From Aurantiacibacter rhizosphaerae (lineage in GTDB: Bacteria > Pseudomonadota > Alphaproteobacteria > Sphingomonadales > Sphingomonadaceae), in contig NZ_WUBR01000002.1 in assembly GCF_009807005.1 (NCBI RefSeq), positions 806,001 to 870,000 of the forward strand: a DNA stretch of 64,000 bases. Direction: 5' to 3'. This document shows, in pieces, positions 34,426 to 43,194 of this stretch (position 1 is the first letter of the stretch; each line of letters begins with the position of its first letter). The notes under the pieces were generated by a model. It was given only the letters and a program-made list of their open reading frames with translations. It did no database searches and was not told where the DNA came from. Made by a program: the position numbers and the translations under genes.

Positions 34426-36009
34426 TCAGAACGAAAGTGCCCTGACAACCTTCACGCCGTCCAGATTGCAGGCGGCATCGATCACTTCCTGCGGGATCTT
34501 CTGGTCGACACTCAGCAGGATGATGGCCTCGCCACCGCTGTCGCGGCGGCCCAGGTGGAAGGTGCCGATGTTGATATCGTGCTGCCCCATCAGCGCGCCG
34601 ACGCGGCCGATGAAGCCAGGAGCATCCTCGTTCACGATATACAGCATTTCACCCTTCAGATCGGCTTCGATACCAATGCCGAAGATTTCCACCAGGCGCG
34701 GATCGGAATTGCCGAACAGCGTGCCCGCGACAGAGCGATTGCCTTGGCTTGTGGCCACGGTAACGCGGACCAGCGTCTGGAACGTGCCTTCCCGCTCATT
34801 ACGGATCTCGCGCACCTCGATGCCGCGCTCTTTCGCCATGTAGGGCGCGTTGACCATGTTCACGCTCTGCGAATAACGCTTCATCAGGCCTGCCAGCACG
34901 GCGCCCACGATAGGCTTCTGGTTCAGTTCTGCCGCATGGCCTTCTGTCTCGATGCTGATCTTGGGCAGTTCGCCATGCGCCAGTTGGCCCACCAGCGAAC
35001 CCAGGTTCTCTGCCAGCGCCATGTAAGGCTTCAGCTTGGGTGCTTCCTCGGCAGAGAGGCTGGGCATGTTGAGCGCATTCGTGACGCCGCCATTGACGAG
35101 GTAATCGGCCATCTGTTCGGCCACCTGCAGTGCCACGTTCACCTGCGCTTCGGTGGTGGAGGCACCAAGGTGCGGGGTGCAGATGAAGTTGGGCGCATCG
35201 AACAGGGGGTTTTCCTTGGCCGGTTCCTTCAGGAACACGTCCAGCGCGGCACCAGCAACCTGGCCGCTTTCCAGCATGTCCTTCAGCGCTTCCTCGTCGA
35301 TCAGGCCGCCACGCGCGCAGTTGATGATGCGCACGCCAGGCTTGGCCCGCTCCAGCCGCTCTCGCGAAAGGATATTGCGCGTCTCGTCCGTCAGCGGAGT
35401 GTGCAGCGTGATGAAATCCGCCCGCGCCAGCAGCGTGTCCAGATCCACCTTCTCCACACCCATTTCGATTGCGCGTTCCGGTGTCAGGAACGGATCGTAG
35501 GCCACCACCTTCATACGCAGGCCAAGGGCTCGGCTGGCCACGATTGCGCCGATATTGCCGGCACCGATCAGGCCCAGCGTCTTGCCCGTTACTTCAACGC
35601 CCATGAAGGCGCTCTTGGGCCATTCGCCCGCCTTGGTGCGGGTGTTGGCATCGGGGATCTGGCGGGCCAGCGCCATCATCATGGCAATGGCGTGTTCGGC
35701 GGTGGTGATGGAATTGCCGAACGGCGTGTTCATCACCACGACGCCCTTTGCACTGGCGGCGGGAATATCGACATTGTCGACACCGATACCGGCGCGGCCG
35801 ATCACCTTCAGATTGGTGGCCGCCTCCAGGATCTCTGCCGTCACCGTGGTGGAGGAGCGGATGGCCAGGCCATCGTATTCGCCGATGCGCGCCTTCAGTT
35901 CTTCGGGCGTTTCACCGGTAATCACATCGACATCGCAGCCGCGCTCTTCAAAAATGCGGGCGGCGTTGGGGTCCATCTTGTCGGAAATGAGGACTTTGGG
36001 CTTCGTCAT
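34426..36009 (-). CDS. serA: D-3-phosphoglycerate dehydrogenase
   Basis: 527 residues, the long type with an intervening domain and a C-terminal ACT domain (residues ~455-527, EDAPGFIGRVGALMGQHDINIGTFHLGRR). The NAD-binding GKTLGLIGAGNIGAIVASRA and the catalytic Arg/Glu/His set (NCARGGLIDEEAL, TPHLGASTTEAQ) are present. It oxidises 3-phosphoglycerate in the first step of serine synthesis and is probably inhibited by serine through the ACT domain. It lies 125 bases after serC with a palindromic element between. Confidence 0.98.
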   Translation of the reverse strand: MTKPKVLISDKMDPNAARIFEERGCDVDVITGETPEELKARIGEYDGLAIRSSTTVTAEILEAATNLKVIGRAGIGVDNVDIPAASAKGVVVMNTPFGNSITTAEHAIAMMMALARQIPDANTRTKAGEWPKSAFMGVEVTGKTLGLIGAGNIGAIVASRALGLRMKVVAYDPFLTPERAIEMGVEKVDLDTLLARADFITLHTPLTDETRNILSRERLERAKPGVRIINCARGGLIDEEALKDMLESGQVAGAALDVFLKEPAKENPLFDAPNFICTPHLGASTTEAQVNVALQVAEQMADYLVNGGVTNALNMPSLSAEEAPKLKPYMALAENLGSLVGQLAHGELPKISIETEGHAAELNQKPIVGAVLAGLMKRYSQSVNMVNAPYMAKERGIEVREIRNEREGTFQTLVRVTVATSQGNRSVAGTLFGNSDPRLVEIFGIGIEADLKGEMLYIVNEDAPGFIGRVGALMGQHDINIGTFHLGRRDSGGEAIILLSVDQKIPQEVIDAACNLDGVKVVRALSF

Positions 36010-36089
36010 GGAAAATTCCTGTCAGGATAGAACGGTGCGCACAGGCAATTCGGGCGTCGACCGGTCTTGATAATCGGGGAGAAATGGCG

Positions 36090-36111
36090 GCCCCGGATCC
36101 AGGTCCGGGGC
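36090..36111. repeat. Palindromic element (REP-like) between serC and serA
   Basis: GCCCCGGA and TCCGGGGC are exact complements around TCCAGG. CCCCGGAT-CCAG-GTCCGGGG palindromes resemble dispersed intergenic repeats of sphingomonads and related alphaproteobacteria. No T-run follows, so it is not a plain terminator. It may stabilise serC mRNA ends. Confidence 0.6.
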
Positions 36112-36134
36112 GTAGCCACTGTAATCAGCCAGCC

Positions 36135-37295
36135 TTAAAGGTTGCCGGCTTTCAGCTCTTCATAAGCCCATTCGATCCAGGGCAGCAGGCGGCTGATGTC
36201 TTCGGGTTCAACAGAACCGCCACACCAGATGCGCAGGCCCGGAGGGGCATCGCGATAGCCGTTGAAGTCGTAACCGATATCCATCTCTTCCAGCTTGGAA
36301 GCGATCTTCTTCGGCACGCCGGCGGCATCTTCGGCAGATAGGCCTTCGATGTAATCGCCCTGGAAAACCATGCACACGCCGGTGTTGGTCTGCTTGGCAG
36401 GGTCAGAGACCATGTTGCGCAGCCACGGGGTGGCATCAATCCAGTCTTTCACGATCTTGGCATTGGCATCGGCGCGGTCGAACATCGCCTGCTTTCCGCC
36501 CAGCGATTTCACCCATTCCAGCGCCGCAATGTAATCTTCGGTTGCCAGCATCGAAGGCGTGTTGATCGTCGCGCCTTCGAAGATGCCCTTGTTGATCTTG
36601 TCACCCTTCTTCAGGCGGAACAGCTTGGGCAGCGGCCATTCGGGATCATAGCTTTCGATCCGCTCCACCGCCTTGGGCGACAGGATCAGCATGCCATGCT
36701 GCGCTTCGCCGCCCAGCACCTTTTGCCAGCTGTAGGTGGTGGCATCCAGCTTCGCCCACTCCATCTCCATCGCGAAGACGGCGCTGGTGGCATCGTTGAT
36801 GGTGATGCCGGTGCGATCGGCGGCCAGCCAGTCGGTGTTCGGGATGCGCGCGCCGGATGTCGTGCCGTTCCAGGTGAAGACGACATCGTTTTCCTGCGGG
36901 ATCTGCGAAAGATCGGGGATTTCGCCATAATCGGCGTCCAGCACCTGCAGGTCCTTCAGCTTCAGCTGCTTTACCGCGTCCTGGATCCACACATTGCCGA
37001 AGCTTTCCCACGCAGCCACGGTGGCCGGGCGTGCGCCCAGCATGGTCCACATCGCGCATTCCAGCGCGCCGGTATCGGAACCGGGCATGATGCCAACGAG
37101 GTAATCGTCAGGAATGCCGAGAAGTTCGCGCGTCAGGTCGATGGCGTATTTCAGCCGGCCCTTGGCATATTTGCTGCGGTGCGAGCGGCCCAGCGATTTC
37201 AGATCGAGCTTGTCGACCGACCAGCCGGGAGGCTTGGCAGTGGGACCGGATGAGAAGAAGGGACGCTCCGGACGGAGGTCAGGTTGCTTGGTCAT
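36135..37295 (-). CDS. serC: Phosphoserine transaminase
   Basis: 386 residues of the alphaproteobacterial/archaeal SerC type. PFFSSGPTAKPPGW opening; the PLP lysine in TTYSWQKVLGGEAQHG; and the C-terminal PPGLRIWCGGSVEPEDI segment. It transaminates 3-phosphohydroxypyruvate to phosphoserine. The gene is first in serC-serA-hisZ and is preceded by a structured leader that pairs its ribosome site. Confidence 0.97.
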   Translation of the reverse strand: MTKQPDLRPERPFFSSGPTAKPPGWSVDKLDLKSLGRSHRSKYAKGRLKYAIDLTRELLGIPDDYLVGIMPGSDTGALECAMWTMLGARPATVAAWESFGNVWIQDAVKQLKLKDLQVLDADYGEIPDLSQIPQENDVVFTWNGTTSGARIPNTDWLAADRTGITINDATSAVFAMEMEWAKLDATTYSWQKVLGGEAQHGMLILSPKAVERIESYDPEWPLPKLFRLKKGDKINKGIFEGATINTPSMLATEDYIAALEWVKSLGGKQAMFDRADANAKIVKDWIDATPWLRNMVSDPAKQTNTGVCMVFQGDYIEGLSAEDAAGVPKKIASKLEEMDIGYDFNGYRDAPPGLRIWCGGSVEPEDISRLLPWIEWAYEELKAGNL

Positions 37296-37304
37296 AATTG
37301 TATT

Positions 37305-37355
37305 CTCTCCTTTCAGAGAGCTCGCGCGGCGTTGGGACCGCGTGGCCCGCTGGGC
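37305..37355 (-). ncRNA. serC leader RNA (candidate alphaproteobacterial serC motif)
   Basis: On the minus strand three hairpins follow each other just before serC: GCCC-AGC-GGGC (37355-37345), CGCGG-loop-CCGCG (37342-37325) and CTCTCT-GAAA-GGAGAG (37320-37305). The last one pairs the GGAGAG ribosome site of serC, 9 bases before the ATG. Position and layout fit the serC motif known upstream of serC in alphaproteobacteria. I could not run a covariance search. Confidence 0.55.
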
Positions 37356-37534
37356 GCACTAGAGATGAGCGCGATTGAGTCAAATGAATTTGCGGTTTCT
37401 TTTGTTACCGATGCGACGGCTGGAGAGGCTGAGGGTTCCCTGAAAGTGGGCGCTCGATTATTCATTCGCGGTGACAGGGGATGTGTCATCCTTATATGGC
37501 TTGGTGCTGACATGGCATGGAGCCTGGAGACGTA

Positions 37535-38218
37535 ATGAAATTTGCACTGCTGCCCTGTGTTGCCGCGCTGGCATTGTCGGCCTGTTCCATGCTGCCATCG
37601 GGGCCGGATGCGCCCGCCCAATCCGGGCCGGGCACCTCCACCGCAACCACGCCGCCGCCGCTTTCGCAACGCCCGCAGGACAGGCAGTGCCTGGCCGATC
37701 TTGGCAAGGCCGGTGTGCGCTTCGATACCCTGCCCGATCGCTATATCGGGGAAGGTTGCAGCAACCTCAACACGGTGCAGATGCACGCGCTGGCGGGTGA
37801 TAGGGGAGCGCTGGAGGTGCGCAATGTGGGGCCGGTGACCTGCGCCGTTTCCGCCGCCTTTGCCGCGTGGGCCCGCTATGGCGTGGATCGCGCGGCGCAG
37901 CAGGTGTTCGGATCGCCGCTGGCCACGATCCAGACGATGGGCAGCTTCAACTGCCGCAATGTGGCGGGCACGGCGCGCCGATCCGCCCATGCCAGCGCCG
38001 ATGCCATCGACATCGGCGGTTTCGTGCTGGCAGACGGCCGCCGCATCAGCGTGGCAGATGGATGGTCTGGCAGCACACAGGAACGTGAATTCCTGCGCCT
38101 GATACAGCGTAGCGCCTGCCGGCGGTTCGATACGGTGTTAAGCCCGGACTACAATTCCGCGCACCGCGATCATTTGCATCTTGAAGGCGTTATCGACGGC
38201 AATTCCTTCTGCCGCTGA
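37535..38218 (+). CDS. Extensin-family (M15-like) lipoprotein
   Basis: 227 residues from the ATG at 37535, with GGAGA 6 bases before it. A lipobox ALSAC anchors it, a proline/threonine linker follows, and the extensin-like C-terminal domain has SAHASADAIDIGGFVLADGR and HRDHLHLE, the H-x6-D ... H-x-H zinc pattern shared with LAS/M15 peptidases. Conserved cysteines suggest disulfides. Likely a periplasmic peptidoglycan-acting protein; activity unproven. Divergent from serC. Confidence 0.88.
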   Translation: MKFALLPCVAALALSACSMLPSGPDAPAQSGPGTSTATTPPPLSQRPQDRQCLADLGKAGVRFDTLPDRYIGEGCSNLNTVQMHALAGDRGALEVRNVGPVTCAVSAAFAAWARYGVDRAAQQVFGSPLATIQTMGSFNCRNVAGTARRSAHASADAIDIGGFVLADGRRISVADGWSGSTQEREFLRLIQRSACRRFDTVLSPDYNSAHRDHLHLEGVIDGNSFCR

Positions 38219-38241
38219 GGCTGCGGGGCGACCCGGCGTGA

Positions 38242-38907
38242 TTAGCCTGCCCCGCCAGCGACCTTGGCACCGTCAGCGTCACCGTCCGCAGCCGGTGCCG
38301 CGTCACGAAAGCTCGCCTCGATCCGCAGCCTGACCGCATCTGCTGGGTGATTTGCGCCCAGCTTGTCCATCATGTTGGCGCGGTGGATTTCCACTGTTCG
38401 CGGGCTGATCTCCAGGTTGCGGGCGATGGCCTTGTTCGAACATCCCTCGCTCAGCCAGTCCAGCACTTCGCGCTCCCGGCGGGAAAGTGTCTCGATCCGG
38501 CTGCGCGCATCGATCAGGCGTCGGCGCGCTTCTGCATGGCGGCCCGCGTCTGAATCGACATGCGCTATCATTCGCCGAAGTTCCGTGGTGGTGAGGGGCA
38601 ATTGCAGGTAATCCAGCGCGCCTGCCTGGATCGCTGCCACCACTTCTTCCACACCAGGATCAGCCTTTGCCGCCACCAGCGGTGTCCAGATGCCGGCATT
38701 GGCCAGTTCATCCAGCAGCGCATCGACGCCGTTTTCCAGCAGCTCCTCGCTGGCGATGATGACGCCGGAGCGCGGAGGCCTGTCGATCAGTTCCACCAGA
38801 TCGGAGTAAACTTCCGCATGGTGCCCCATGGACAGAATGAGGCGGGATTGTTCGGCCCGAGACCGGCTGTTGCCGCCGACGATGTGAATTGTGATGCGCT
38901 GTTCCAT
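38242..38907 (-). CDS. LuxR/FixJ-type regulator with degenerate receiver
   Basis: 221 residues. The C-terminal GerE helix-turn-helix is clear (LSRREREVLDWLSEGCSNKAIARNLEISPRTVEIHRANMM). The N-terminal ~120 residues have the receiver layout, but the usual phospho-acceptor Asp after the third strand is replaced (GVIIASEELLENG). It therefore probably does not work by ordinary phosphorylation. No kinase gene is adjacent. The tail is a short Asp/Ala/Gly-rich stretch. A 7-bp dyad ACATCCA-GAA-TGGATGT lies about 120 bases upstream (39019-39035), a possible operator. Confidence 0.85.
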   Translation of the reverse strand: MEQRITIHIVGGNSRSRAEQSRLILSMGHHAEVYSDLVELIDRPPRSGVIIASEELLENGVDALLDELANAGIWTPLVAAKADPGVEEVVAAIQAGALDYLQLPLTTTELRRMIAHVDSDAGRHAEARRRLIDARSRIETLSRREREVLDWLSEGCSNKAIARNLEISPRTVEIHRANMMDKLGANHPADAVRLRIEASFRDAAPAADGDADGAKVAGGAG

Positions 38908-39117
38908 GACGCAGTTTGTGCGCAGAAAACCTTAGTGGAACCAATCCGTAGAACCTCGCAATTGAACCTATAAGGGTTTGTTCTATAGATGAAAGTTAGG
39001 TTTTCTGCAGGGCGGCGAACATCCAGAATGGATGTATCTATGGGATTTCACGCAGCTAGGGATTTTGCGCAACCTGCGGTGCCGCCCGTATTCGTAACTA
39101 TCGCTAGGTGCTAACCC

Positions 39118-39873
39118 TTATGCCAGCTCGTCCGGCTGGTAAAAGCTGTAATCCGGCAAGGAATGGAAGGCGCTGCGCAAGGCATCGCTCCAGCTATCGC
39201 TGATGGCGGTGAAATAAGGGTCGCTACCCTCGATCCGCCGTTCATGCGTGGGCTCGAAAGCGTCGCGTTCGATCACCATCAGATCCAGCGGCAGCCCGAC
39301 GGAGAGGTTCGCCTTCAGGGTGGAATCGAAACTCACCATCATCAGCTTCACCGCATCCTCGAAACTCATATTCCGGTCATAGCCGCGAATGATGATGGGG
39401 CGGCCGTATTTGGTTTCCCCGATCTGGAAGAACGGCGTGTCGAAGCTGGCTTCGATGAAGTTGCCTTCGGGGTAGATCATGAACAGGCGGGGTTCCATGC
39501 CCTTGATCTGGCCCGCAAGGATGATGGAGGCGGTAAAGCGCCCCTTGCCCCGCGCGCCGTTATCGGTTTGCGTTTCTGCGATCACCTCTCGCAGCAGCTT
39601 GCCCGTTTCCGCGGCAACCTGGAACATGGTAGGCAGTTCCATCAGCGAATTCTGACGGTCGGAGGGGGCCTTCGTGCGCTCCTCCAGGCGGCTGACCACG
39701 GCCTGCGTGGTGGCAAGGTTGCCCGCCGTCATCAGGGTGAGGATACGCTCTCCCGGAACGGACCAATGGAACATCTTGCGAAATACGGAGATATTATCGA
39801 CGCCCGAGTTGGTACGGGTGTCGCTCATCAGGACGAGGCCCTTGTCGAGCACCATTCCTACACAATAAGTCAT
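39118..39873 (-). CDS. Anbu: bacterial proteasome-like peptidase
   Basis: 251 residues. It begins M-T-Y-C-V-G, placing a conserved Thr directly after the initiator Met, the N-terminal nucleophile of this NTN-hydrolase family. LVLMSDTRTNSGVDNI and LTLMTAGNLATTQAV match Anbu/proteasome beta-subunit strands. Anbu proteins assemble into helical or ring-like complexes; their substrate is not settled. The gene is the last of a four-gene operon and overlaps the transglutaminase stop (39870-39873). Confidence 0.92.
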   Translation of the reverse strand: MTYCVGMVLDKGLVLMSDTRTNSGVDNISVFRKMFHWSVPGERILTLMTAGNLATTQAVVSRLEERTKAPSDRQNSLMELPTMFQVAAETGKLLREVIAETQTDNGARGKGRFTASIILAGQIKGMEPRLFMIYPEGNFIEASFDTPFFQIGETKYGRPIIIRGYDRNMSFEDAVKLMMVSFDSTLKANLSVGLPLDLMVIERDAFEPTHERRIEGSDPYFTAISDSWSDALRSAFHSLPDYSFYQPDELA

Positions 39874-40694
39874 TGTTGTTGCTGTTCTTCCATTTGCTGT
39901 TCCACGGCCAGATTGACCGTCAGGTCCTCCGTCACCGCGCCAAAGCTGATGCCCGTGATTGGCGCCGCATCGCGGTAATCCCGGCCAGTTGCCACGCGCA
40001 CATAGCGCGGATCGGGGCTAATGCCATTGGAGATATCGAAACCGACCCAGCCAAGGCCCTGCACATAGGCCTCTGCCCAGGCGTGGCTGGCTTCCTGATC
40101 GATCCGGTCGTTCATCATCAGATATCCGCTGACGTAGCGTGCAGGAATATCCAGAGAGCGTGCTGCGGCAATGAAGATATGCGCATGATCTTGGCACACG
40201 CCCATGCCTTCGGTCGCGGCTTCCTCACCCGTGGTGGCAACGCCGGTGCTGCCGGTGCCGTAGGTCACGTTTTCGCGGATTACGTCGGAAAGATTGTGCA
40301 GCGTGCCGACCATGCCATCTTCGCTGCGTTCCACCTTGGCAATCAGCGATTTGATCTTGGGGCCGGGGCGGGTCAGTGGGGTCTGGCTGAGGAAGGACCA
40401 CAGCGGCAGATGGCCTGCGTGCTGGCCGATCACGCCCGCATGATCCTGCGTATCGACCTTGCCGTGGCATGAAACGACAACCTCGGTCACGCCCTCGTCA
40501 ACGGAGACAAGGGTGACATGATTGAAGTTCTGGTCCTCATAGGTCAGCTGTTCGTGCGCGCCTTCAAACTCCATGGACCAGTCCACGATTGTTTGGCCCT
40601 GCGTTTCCTTGGGAGTCAGTCGCAGGCGCTGGATGCCGTGCGCCACGGGGGTGGCGAAGCGATATCGGGTGGTATGGCGGATAGAGAGGCGCAT
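39870..40694 (-). CDS. Transglutaminase-like cysteine protease domain protein
   Basis: 274 residues. An N-terminal bacterial transglutaminase-associated beta domain (about 1-90) leads to the papain-like core with the triad Cys in GMGVCQDHAH, His in SHAWAEAY and Asp in WVGFDISNG. These enzymes cleave or form amide bonds. The C-terminus is an odd Gln/Glu-rich tail (EEQQQQ). Position between Anbu and alpha-E genes fits the widespread Anbu operon. Confidence 0.92.
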   Translation of the reverse strand: MRLSIRHTTRYRFATPVAHGIQRLRLTPKETQGQTIVDWSMEFEGAHEQLTYEDQNFNHVTLVSVDEGVTEVVVSCHGKVDTQDHAGVIGQHAGHLPLWSFLSQTPLTRPGPKIKSLIAKVERSEDGMVGTLHNLSDVIRENVTYGTGSTGVATTGEEAATEGMGVCQDHAHIFIAAARSLDIPARYVSGYLMMNDRIDQEASHAWAEAYVQGLGWVGFDISNGISPDPRYVRVATGRDYRDAAPITGISFGAVTEDLTVNLAVEQQMEEQQQQ

Positions 40695-40706
40695 AGTTAT
40701 TTCCCG

Positions 40707-41651
40707 TCAGGAGACGAAGCGATAATCTTCGGCAATGGCGCCGGCCAGCGCCTGGTTCGCGGCAATGAATTCCAGCAGGAACTGGTGCAGCCCCTGATCG
40801 AAAATGTCTTCCACGCTGTTGCCGGTAAGGCGCATGTCAGCCTCTCGCATGGCAGAATGGGACGTACCCTCCTGCCCATGGATTTTCGCCAGCTCTGCAA
40901 GATTGTTGCGCGTGGCGGAATAGCAGAACACCAGGCTGCGCGGGAAACGGCCATCAAGAATCAGGAAATCCGCGATGGAACGCGCATCCATGCGCCCTGC
41001 ATTCAACCAGCGATAGGCGCGCTCTGCCGAAAGCGAGCGCAGTACGTTGTCCCACTGTCCGGTATCCAGCGGCGTGCCGACATAGGATAGCGACGGCAGC
41101 AGCAGGTAATATTTCACGTCCAGAATACGGGCCGTGTTGTCGGCACGTTCCAGGAAGGTGCCCAACCGGGAAAAGGCGTAAGTCTCGTTCCGCAACATGG
41201 AGCCGTGCGAAGCGCCGCGTGCCAGCGTGCTGCCACGCCGGATCGCGCCCAACGCCATGTTGAGATTGGAATTGTGCACCGGGCGGGCCAGCAGGTCCCG
41301 CATGGTCATCCAGCCTTCGTTGACGGCTTCCCACACTTCGCCCGTGATGGCGGATCGGCAGGCGCGCGCATTGGTGCGGGCGCCCTCCACCATGGAGAAG
41401 ACACTCTCCTGATTATGCTTGGAACGCAGCACGAAATCGCACACATGCGCGCCATCGTAATCGTCATAATGCTCCTCGTAAGCCTGCCTGTGGCCAAGCG
41501 TGGTAAGGATGGATTTCCATTCCTGGCTCGCCATGTCCTTACCGCGGGTCAGCGCCATGCGCTGTCCGGCGGCAAGCAGGCGAGCGGTGTTCTCGGCCCG
41601 CTCAAGATAGCGGTACATCCAGAAAATTCCGTGGGCTACGCGACCTAACAT
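40707..41651 (-). CDS. Alpha-E domain protein (COG2307)
   Basis: 314 residues from the ATG at 41651, opening MLGRVAHGIFWMYRYLERAENTAR, the family signature. It is all helical with a second repeat FSRLGTFLERADNTARILD. No catalytic motif is known; the family always travels with the ATP-grasp gene encoded just upstream, 22 bases away. It probably forms a complex with it. The in-frame ORF to 41711 overlaps that gene and is not used. Confidence 0.92.
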   Translation of the reverse strand: MLGRVAHGIFWMYRYLERAENTARLLAAGQRMALTRGKDMASQEWKSILTTLGHRQAYEEHYDDYDGAHVCDFVLRSKHNQESVFSMVEGARTNARACRSAITGEVWEAVNEGWMTMRDLLARPVHNSNLNMALGAIRRGSTLARGASHGSMLRNETYAFSRLGTFLERADNTARILDVKYYLLLPSLSYVGTPLDTGQWDNVLRSLSAERAYRWLNAGRMDARSIADFLILDGRFPRSLVFCYSATRNNLAELAKIHGQEGTSHSAMREADMRLTGNSVEDIFDQGLHQFLLEFIAANQALAGAIAEDYRFVS

Positions 41652-41673
41652 TACAGTATTTCTCCGCCCAGCA

Positions 41674-43104
41674 TCAATCTTCCAGCACCCAGCTATCCTT
41701 GGTGCCGCCACCCTGGCTGGAATTCACCACCAGCGATCCCTTCTTCAGCGCCACGCGAGTCAGCCCGCCCGGCGTGATGTCCACGCCATCGGGCGAACAC
41801 AGCACGAATGGCCGCAGATCGACATGGCGCGGAGCCAAGCCATTCTTGGTGAAGATCGGACAGGTCGACAGCGCCAAAGTTGGCTGTGCGATATAATTTT
41901 CGGGGTTTGCCTCCAGCTTGTGGCGAAACTCCTTCAACTCCTTCTTAGAGGAGGTCGGGCCGATCAGCATGCCATAGCCGCCCGAACCATGGACTTCCTT
42001 CACCACCAGCTCCGCCAGATTATCCAGCACGTATTTCAGCGAGTCCGGATCGGCGCAGCGGAAGGTATCCACATTGGGCAGCAGCGGCTTTTCGCCGGTG
42101 TAGAATTCCACGATTTCGGGCATGAAGGAATAGATCGCCTTGTCGTCAGCCACGCCTGTGCCCGGTGCATTGGCGATGGTGACATTGCCCGCGCGGTACA
42201 CGTCCATCACGCCGGGAATGCCCAGCACGCTATCGCGGTTGAAGGTGAGCGGATCGAGATATTCGTCGTCCACACGGCGATAGATCACGTCCACCGGGCG
42301 GAAACCCACCGTGGTGCGCATGTGCACCTTGCCTTCGATCACGCGCAGATCGCTGCCTTCGACAAGTTCGGCGCCCATCTGGTCTGCCAGAAAGGCGTGT
42401 TCGTAATAGGCGGAGTTGTAGATGCCCGGCGTCAGCACGGCGATACTGGGCTTGTCGCCCGCCCCTTCCGGCGCGCAGGCGGCAAGGCTTTTCGCCAGCC
42501 GTCGTGGGTAATCGGAAACGTCGCTCACCTTCACCTTGCTGAACAGTTCGGGGAACATGTTCATCATGGTTTCGCGGTTTTCCAGCATATAGGAAACGCC
42601 GCTGGGCGTGCGGGCATTGTCTTCCAGCACCATGAAATCATCAGGGCCGGTGCGGACAAGATCGATGCCCACGATATGGGTGTAGACGCCGCCTGGCGGG
42701 GTGAAGCCGACCATTTCGGCCAGCCAGGCCGCATTGTCGCGGAACAGGCGTTCGGGCAGGCGGCCGGAACGGATGATTTCCTGGCGATGATAAAGATCGT
42801 GCATGAAGGCATTCAACGCCCTCACCCGCTGTTCAATCCCGCGCGACAACCGGCGCCATTCGCCGCCGCTGATGATGCGCGGCACCATGTCGAAGGGGAT
42901 CAGCCGTTCTTCGGCATCGTCCTCACCATAAACGTTGAAGGTGATGCCGGTTTTGCGGAAGAAGCTTTCTGCCTCAAACGCCTTGCGGCGCATCCAGCCA
43001 TCGTCCTGCCCGTCCAGCCATTCAGAATAACCGCGATAGGCTTCTCGCACCGTACCATCAGGTTCGTGCATTTCGTCGAATTTGGACGGCTCTGTCGCGG
43101 TCAC
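41674..43104 (-). CDS. Circularly permuted type 2 ATP-grasp ligase (COG2308)
   Basis: 476 residues from a GTG at 43104 with GGGGA 7 bases before it. Family blocks: RGIEQRVRALNAFMHDLY, VVGFTPPGGVYTHIVGIDLVR-like region, LEDNARTPSGVSYMLENR (metal/ATP site) and KEVHGSGGYGMLIGP. ATP-grasp enzymes activate a carboxylate and form a peptide-like bond. The product is unknown; comparative work links it to Anbu and transglutaminase genes in a predicted peptide synthesis and turnover system. First gene of the operon. Confidence 0.92.
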   Translation of the reverse strand: MTATEPSKFDEMHEPDGTVREAYRGYSEWLDGQDDGWMRRKAFEAESFFRKTGITFNVYGEDDAEERLIPFDMVPRIISGGEWRRLSRGIEQRVRALNAFMHDLYHRQEIIRSGRLPERLFRDNAAWLAEMVGFTPPGGVYTHIVGIDLVRTGPDDFMVLEDNARTPSGVSYMLENRETMMNMFPELFSKVKVSDVSDYPRRLAKSLAACAPEGAGDKPSIAVLTPGIYNSAYYEHAFLADQMGAELVEGSDLRVIEGKVHMRTTVGFRPVDVIYRRVDDEYLDPLTFNRDSVLGIPGVMDVYRAGNVTIANAPGTGVADDKAIYSFMPEIVEFYTGEKPLLPNVDTFRCADPDSLKYVLDNLAELVVKEVHGSGGYGMLIGPTSSKKELKEFRHKLEANPENYIAQPTLALSTCPIFTKNGLAPRHVDLRPFVLCSPDGVDITPGGLTRVALKKGSLVVNSSQGGGTKDSWVLED

Positions 43105-43194
43105 TCAATTCCCCTTATTGTGCCGGATTGTGCTGGCATCAGCTTTCTTCGCACATGCAGCATGCGCGAAGCCCGTATATAAAGCAAAGCCTGA

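Noticed and set aside
34120-36030. 636-codon plus-strand open frame opposite serA
   Set aside because: It lies wholly antisense to serA and part of hisZ, has low-complexity His/Gln/Arg-rich composition, and shows no known domain. GC-rich genomes produce such shadows.
38218-38262. GCGGGGC...GCCCCGC pairing between the extensin-like and LuxR genes as a terminator
   Set aside because: Loop of about 19 bases and no T-run; it overlaps the LuxR coding end.
41824-43182. 452-codon plus-strand open frame opposite the ATP-grasp gene
   Set aside because: Antisense to a well-conserved gene; no signal for translation or function.
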